Source: Vibrio sp. 10N.261.55.A7
GTDB lineage: Bacteria; Pseudomonadota; Gammaproteobacteria; Enterobacterales; Vibrionaceae
Reading direction: 5' to 3'
Assembly (NCBI RefSeq): GCF_002877365.1
Contig: NZ_MCWZ01000246.1
Coordinates: 1 to 35,158, forward strand
DNA: 35,158 bases
Below, piece after piece: positions 33,131-35,158 of this stretch. The notes beneath the pieces were generated by a model. That model ran no database searches. It was given only the letters and a program-made list of their open reading frames with translations, and was not told where the DNA came from. The first letter of the stretch is position 1. Each line of letters starts with the position of its first letter. The translations under genes and the position numbers were made by a program.

Positions 33131-33466
33131 ATGAATCCTTTCTTTAATATTCAAGATACAGAGTGGGAAGAACTTGGCGGTGGTATCAAACGCAAGATTG
33201 TAGGCTACACTGATGAGTTAATGTTAGTTCACCTTTGCTTTGACAAGGGCGCTATTGGCGCACCACACGCTCACGAAATTCACGACCAAATCGGTTACGT
33301 AGTGAGCGGTAGCTTCGAAGCAGAAGTTGACGGTAAGAAACAAGTACTTAAAGCAGGCGATGCATACATTGCTCCTAAACACCAAGTGCACGGTGCTGTT
33401 GCACTAGAGCAAGACAGCATCCTGCTTGATGCGTTTTCTCCTGCTCGTGAAGACTTCCTAAAATAA
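33131..33466 (+). CDS. kdgF: KdgF, cupin enzyme opening unsaturated monouronates
   Basis: A 111-residue single-domain cupin that converts the cyclic 4,5-unsaturated monouronate released by lyases into the linear ketone form (DEH in alginate degradation, DKI in pectin degradation). The metal ligands fall at His46, His48, Gln53 and His87, as in characterised KdgF, and the conserved D-x-F-x3-R is Asp100, Phe102 and Arg106. It is cytoplasmic, with no signal peptide. It leads a three-gene unit with kdgK and eda, behind an operator that overlaps its promoter. Confidence 0.93.
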   Translation: MNPFFNIQDTEWEELGGGIKRKIVGYTDELMLVHLCFDKGAIGAPHAHEIHDQIGYVVSGSFEAEVDGKKQVLKAGDAYIAPKHQVHGAVALEQDSILLDAFSPAREDFLK

Positions 33467-33500
33467 TCATTAGCGCAACCACAGTTGCTAAGGTACGTAA

Positions 33501-34433
33501 ATGAAATCATTTAATATCGCGGTCATTGGCGAGTGCATGGTTGAGCTTCAGACTAAAGAGGAAGGGCTTAAGCAAGCGTTCGGTGGCGACACACTTAACA
33601 CGGCTCTTTACCTGTCTCGCTTAACAAAGGCACATAATATCAAAACAAGTTATGTGACCGCTTTAGGCCAAGACTCTTTCAGTTCAGATATGCTTGCAGC
33701 CTGGAATGCCGAGGGCATCGACACTAGCCTTGTTAACCGCATGGATAACAAGCAGCCTGGCCTTTACTACATCGAAACCGATAGTACTGGTGAGCGTAGC
33801 TTCTTTTACTGGAGAAACGACGCAGCGGCTCGTTACTTATTCGACCAAAGCAATGCCGAAAAGCTTGTAGGATCGTTGCTAGAGTTTGATGCTGTATACC
33901 TAAGTGGTATTACGTTGGCTATCCTAACTGACAATGGCCGTAGCGTTCTTTTCAGCATGCTTGAGCAATTTAAAGCAAAAGGTGGACAAGTATTCTTCGA
34001 CAACAACTACCGTCCTAAACTTTGGGCGAGTCAAGAAGAAGCACAAACCCAGTACACGAAAATGCTCAGCCTAACCGATACTGCACTACTTACTTTCGAC
34101 GACGAGCAAGAGCTCTATGGCGACGATGATGTTGAGCAATGTATTGATCGTACGGCTAAAGCGGGTGTAAAAGAGATCATCATTAAGCGTGGTGGTGACG
34201 ATTGTTTAGTTGTCGATGGTGAGAATGCGTCTTACGTTTCACCAAACAAAGTGACATCAATTGTCGATACAACCGCAGCGGGCGATTCGTTCAGCGCAGG
34301 GTTCTTAGCAAAACGTTTGTGTGGTGGTAATCCACGTGAAGCAGCTTTTGCGGGTCACTGTGTCGCCGGTACTGTGATTCTGTACCAAGGCGCGATTATC
34401 CCAATCGACGCAATGCCAGACCTTTCCCTATAA
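33501..34433 (+). CDS. kdgK: 2-keto-3-deoxygluconate kinase
   Basis: A PfkB-family sugar kinase of 310 residues that phosphorylates KDG to KDPG with ATP. The N-terminal substrate motif GGDTLNTALYLSRL and the C-terminal signature DTTAAGDSFSAGF are clear; Asp262 of AAGD is the catalytic base. It lies 34 bp after kdgF and 57 bp before eda with no terminator between, so it is the middle gene of one transcript. In this locus its KDG would come from reduction of DEH. Confidence 0.93.
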   Translation: MKSFNIAVIGECMVELQTKEEGLKQAFGGDTLNTALYLSRLTKAHNIKTSYVTALGQDSFSSDMLAAWNAEGIDTSLVNRMDNKQPGLYYIETDSTGERSFFYWRNDAAARYLFDQSNAEKLVGSLLEFDAVYLSGITLAILTDNGRSVLFSMLEQFKAKGGQVFFDNNYRPKLWASQEEAQTQYTKMLSLTDTALLTFDDEQELYGDDDVEQCIDRTAKAGVKEIIIKRGGDDCLVVDGENASYVSPNKVTSIVDTTAAGDSFSAGFLAKRLCGGNPREAAFAGHCVAGTVILYQGAIIPIDAMPDLSL

Positions 34434-34490
34434 ATTTTAGCTGAGCTTAGTGAAACCGCTAGGCCCATAAACAGACAAGAGAATACAGTC

Positions 34491-35114
34491 ATGACAACAC
34501 TAAATGAACAGTTAGCAAACCTGAAAGTTATTCCAGTTATCGCAATCAATAAAGTTGAAGACGCTATTCCACTAGGCCGCGCTTTAGTAGAAAACGGTAT
34601 GCCTTGTGCTGAAATCACTCTACGTACTGAGTGTGCAATTGAAGCCATTCGTGTCATGCGTAAAGAGTTTCCAGAGATGCTGATCGGTTCTGGTACGGTT
34701 TTAACTAACGAGCAAGTTGATGCGTCTATCGACGCGGGCGTTGACTTCATCGTAAGCCCAGGTTTCAACCCTCGCACAGTTCAATACTGCCTAGACAAAG
34801 GCGTCGCTATCGTTCCTGGTGTTAATAACCCTAGCCTTGTAGAGCAAGCAATGGAGATGGGTCTACGTACTCTAAAATTCTTCCCTGCTGAGCCATCAGG
34901 TGGTGTTGGCATGCTGAAAGCGCTAACCGCTGTTTACCCAGTAAACTTCATGCCGACAGGTGGTGTTAGCCTTAAGAACGTTGACGAATACCTTTCAATC
35001 CCATCGGTTCTAGCCTGTGGTGGTACTTGGATGGTTCCAACGAAGCTTATGGACGAAGGTAAGTGGGATGAGCTTGGTGCTCTAGTACGTGATGCAGTAA
35101 AACACGTTAACTAA
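34491..35114 (+). CDS. eda: KDPG/KHG aldolase (Entner-Doudoroff aldolase)
   Basis: A class I aldolase of 207 residues that splits KDPG into pyruvate and glyceraldehyde-3-phosphate. The active-site set is intact: EITLR with Glu41 and Arg45, and the Schiff-base Lys129 in LKFFPAE, all four positions earlier than in the E. coli enzyme. GSGTV and the late PTGGV phosphate-binding segment are present. It is the third gene of kdgF-kdgK-eda and closes the pathway to central metabolism. A terminator-like palindrome follows at the window edge. Confidence 0.95.
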   Translation: MTTLNEQLANLKVIPVIAINKVEDAIPLGRALVENGMPCAEITLRTECAIEAIRVMRKEFPEMLIGSGTVLTNEQVDASIDAGVDFIVSPGFNPRTVQYCLDKGVAIVPGVNNPSLVEQAMEMGLRTLKFFPAEPSGGVGMLKALTAVYPVNFMPTGGVSLKNVDEYLSIPSVLACGGTWMVPTKLMDEGKWDELGALVRDAVKHVN

Positions 35115-35140
35115 TCTTAGCTTTTCGCAAGAACACAGAA

Positions 35141-35158
35141 ACGAGCCAATTGGCTCGT
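35141..35158 (+). terminator. Terminator stem at the right edge, cut by the window
   Basis: ACGAGCC-AATT-GGCTCGT is a perfect inverted repeat starting 26 bp after the eda stop codon. Any T-run would lie beyond the window. Confidence 0.6.

Noticed and set aside
34355..34777. 140-codon frame antisense to kdgK and eda
   Set aside because: Both sense genes have intact active sites across this stretch; shadow frame.

Overview
The window looks like a Vibrio chromosome fragment, probably from the Splendidus or Harveyi side of the genus. This rests on gene content and style: a KdgM-type porin, paired PL17 lyases with KdgF/KdgK/Eda, a VexIJK-like RND operon with two adaptor lipoproteins, and AT-rich intergenic regions. 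No rRNA, tRNA, CRISPR array or recognisable insertion sequence was seen.

Layout. Positions 1-8.7 kb are not part of the sugar-acid locus. They hold a CHASE-GGDEF-EAL cyclic-di-GMP protein preceded by a Fur-box-like sequence, then a TetR regulator divergent from a two-adaptor RND efflux operon. From 8.9 kb to the right edge lies an alginate/oligouronate utilisation locus, interrupted by ordinary genes at 14.3-15.4 kb (ABA4-like membrane protein and a doubtful ORF) and 17.0-19.6 kb (DEDD exonuclease and a cNMP/CBS/DUF294 protein).

How the locus probably works (inference from families). A PL6 lipoprotein lyase cuts alginate at the envelope. A KdgM-family porin passes oligomers through the outer membrane and an SSS-family sodium symporter carries them across the inner membrane. 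Two cytoplasmic PL17 exolyases cut them to unsaturated monouronate. KdgF opens the ring to DEH. A beta-hydroxyacid dehydrogenase and/or an SDR reduces DEH to KDG. KdgK makes KDPG and Eda splits it to pyruvate and glyceraldehyde-3-phosphate. The locus also holds a complete tripartite tricarboxylate transporter (TctC/B/A type) led by an unrecognised 157-residue protein, a MATE exporter, and two paralogous FadR-type GntR regulators.

Regulation. Nine copies of an 11-bp palindrome close to TTGTATTACAA occur between genes across the locus, most of them directly upstream of the transport and catabolic genes. It fits the FadR-subfamily operator layout, so the two GntR proteins are the obvious candidate binders. 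A second shared element, TGATCAATGTCA and relatives, resembles CRP sites and recurs near several of them.

Least explained: an 85-nt stretch on the minus strand (12909-12993) forming three back-to-back hairpins, the last followed by eight U residues, which looks like a small RNA. It lies beside a tetranucleotide repeat between the symporter and porin genes. A 48-codon C-terminal relic of a membrane-protein gene (28287-28433) sits just beyond the PL17 terminator.
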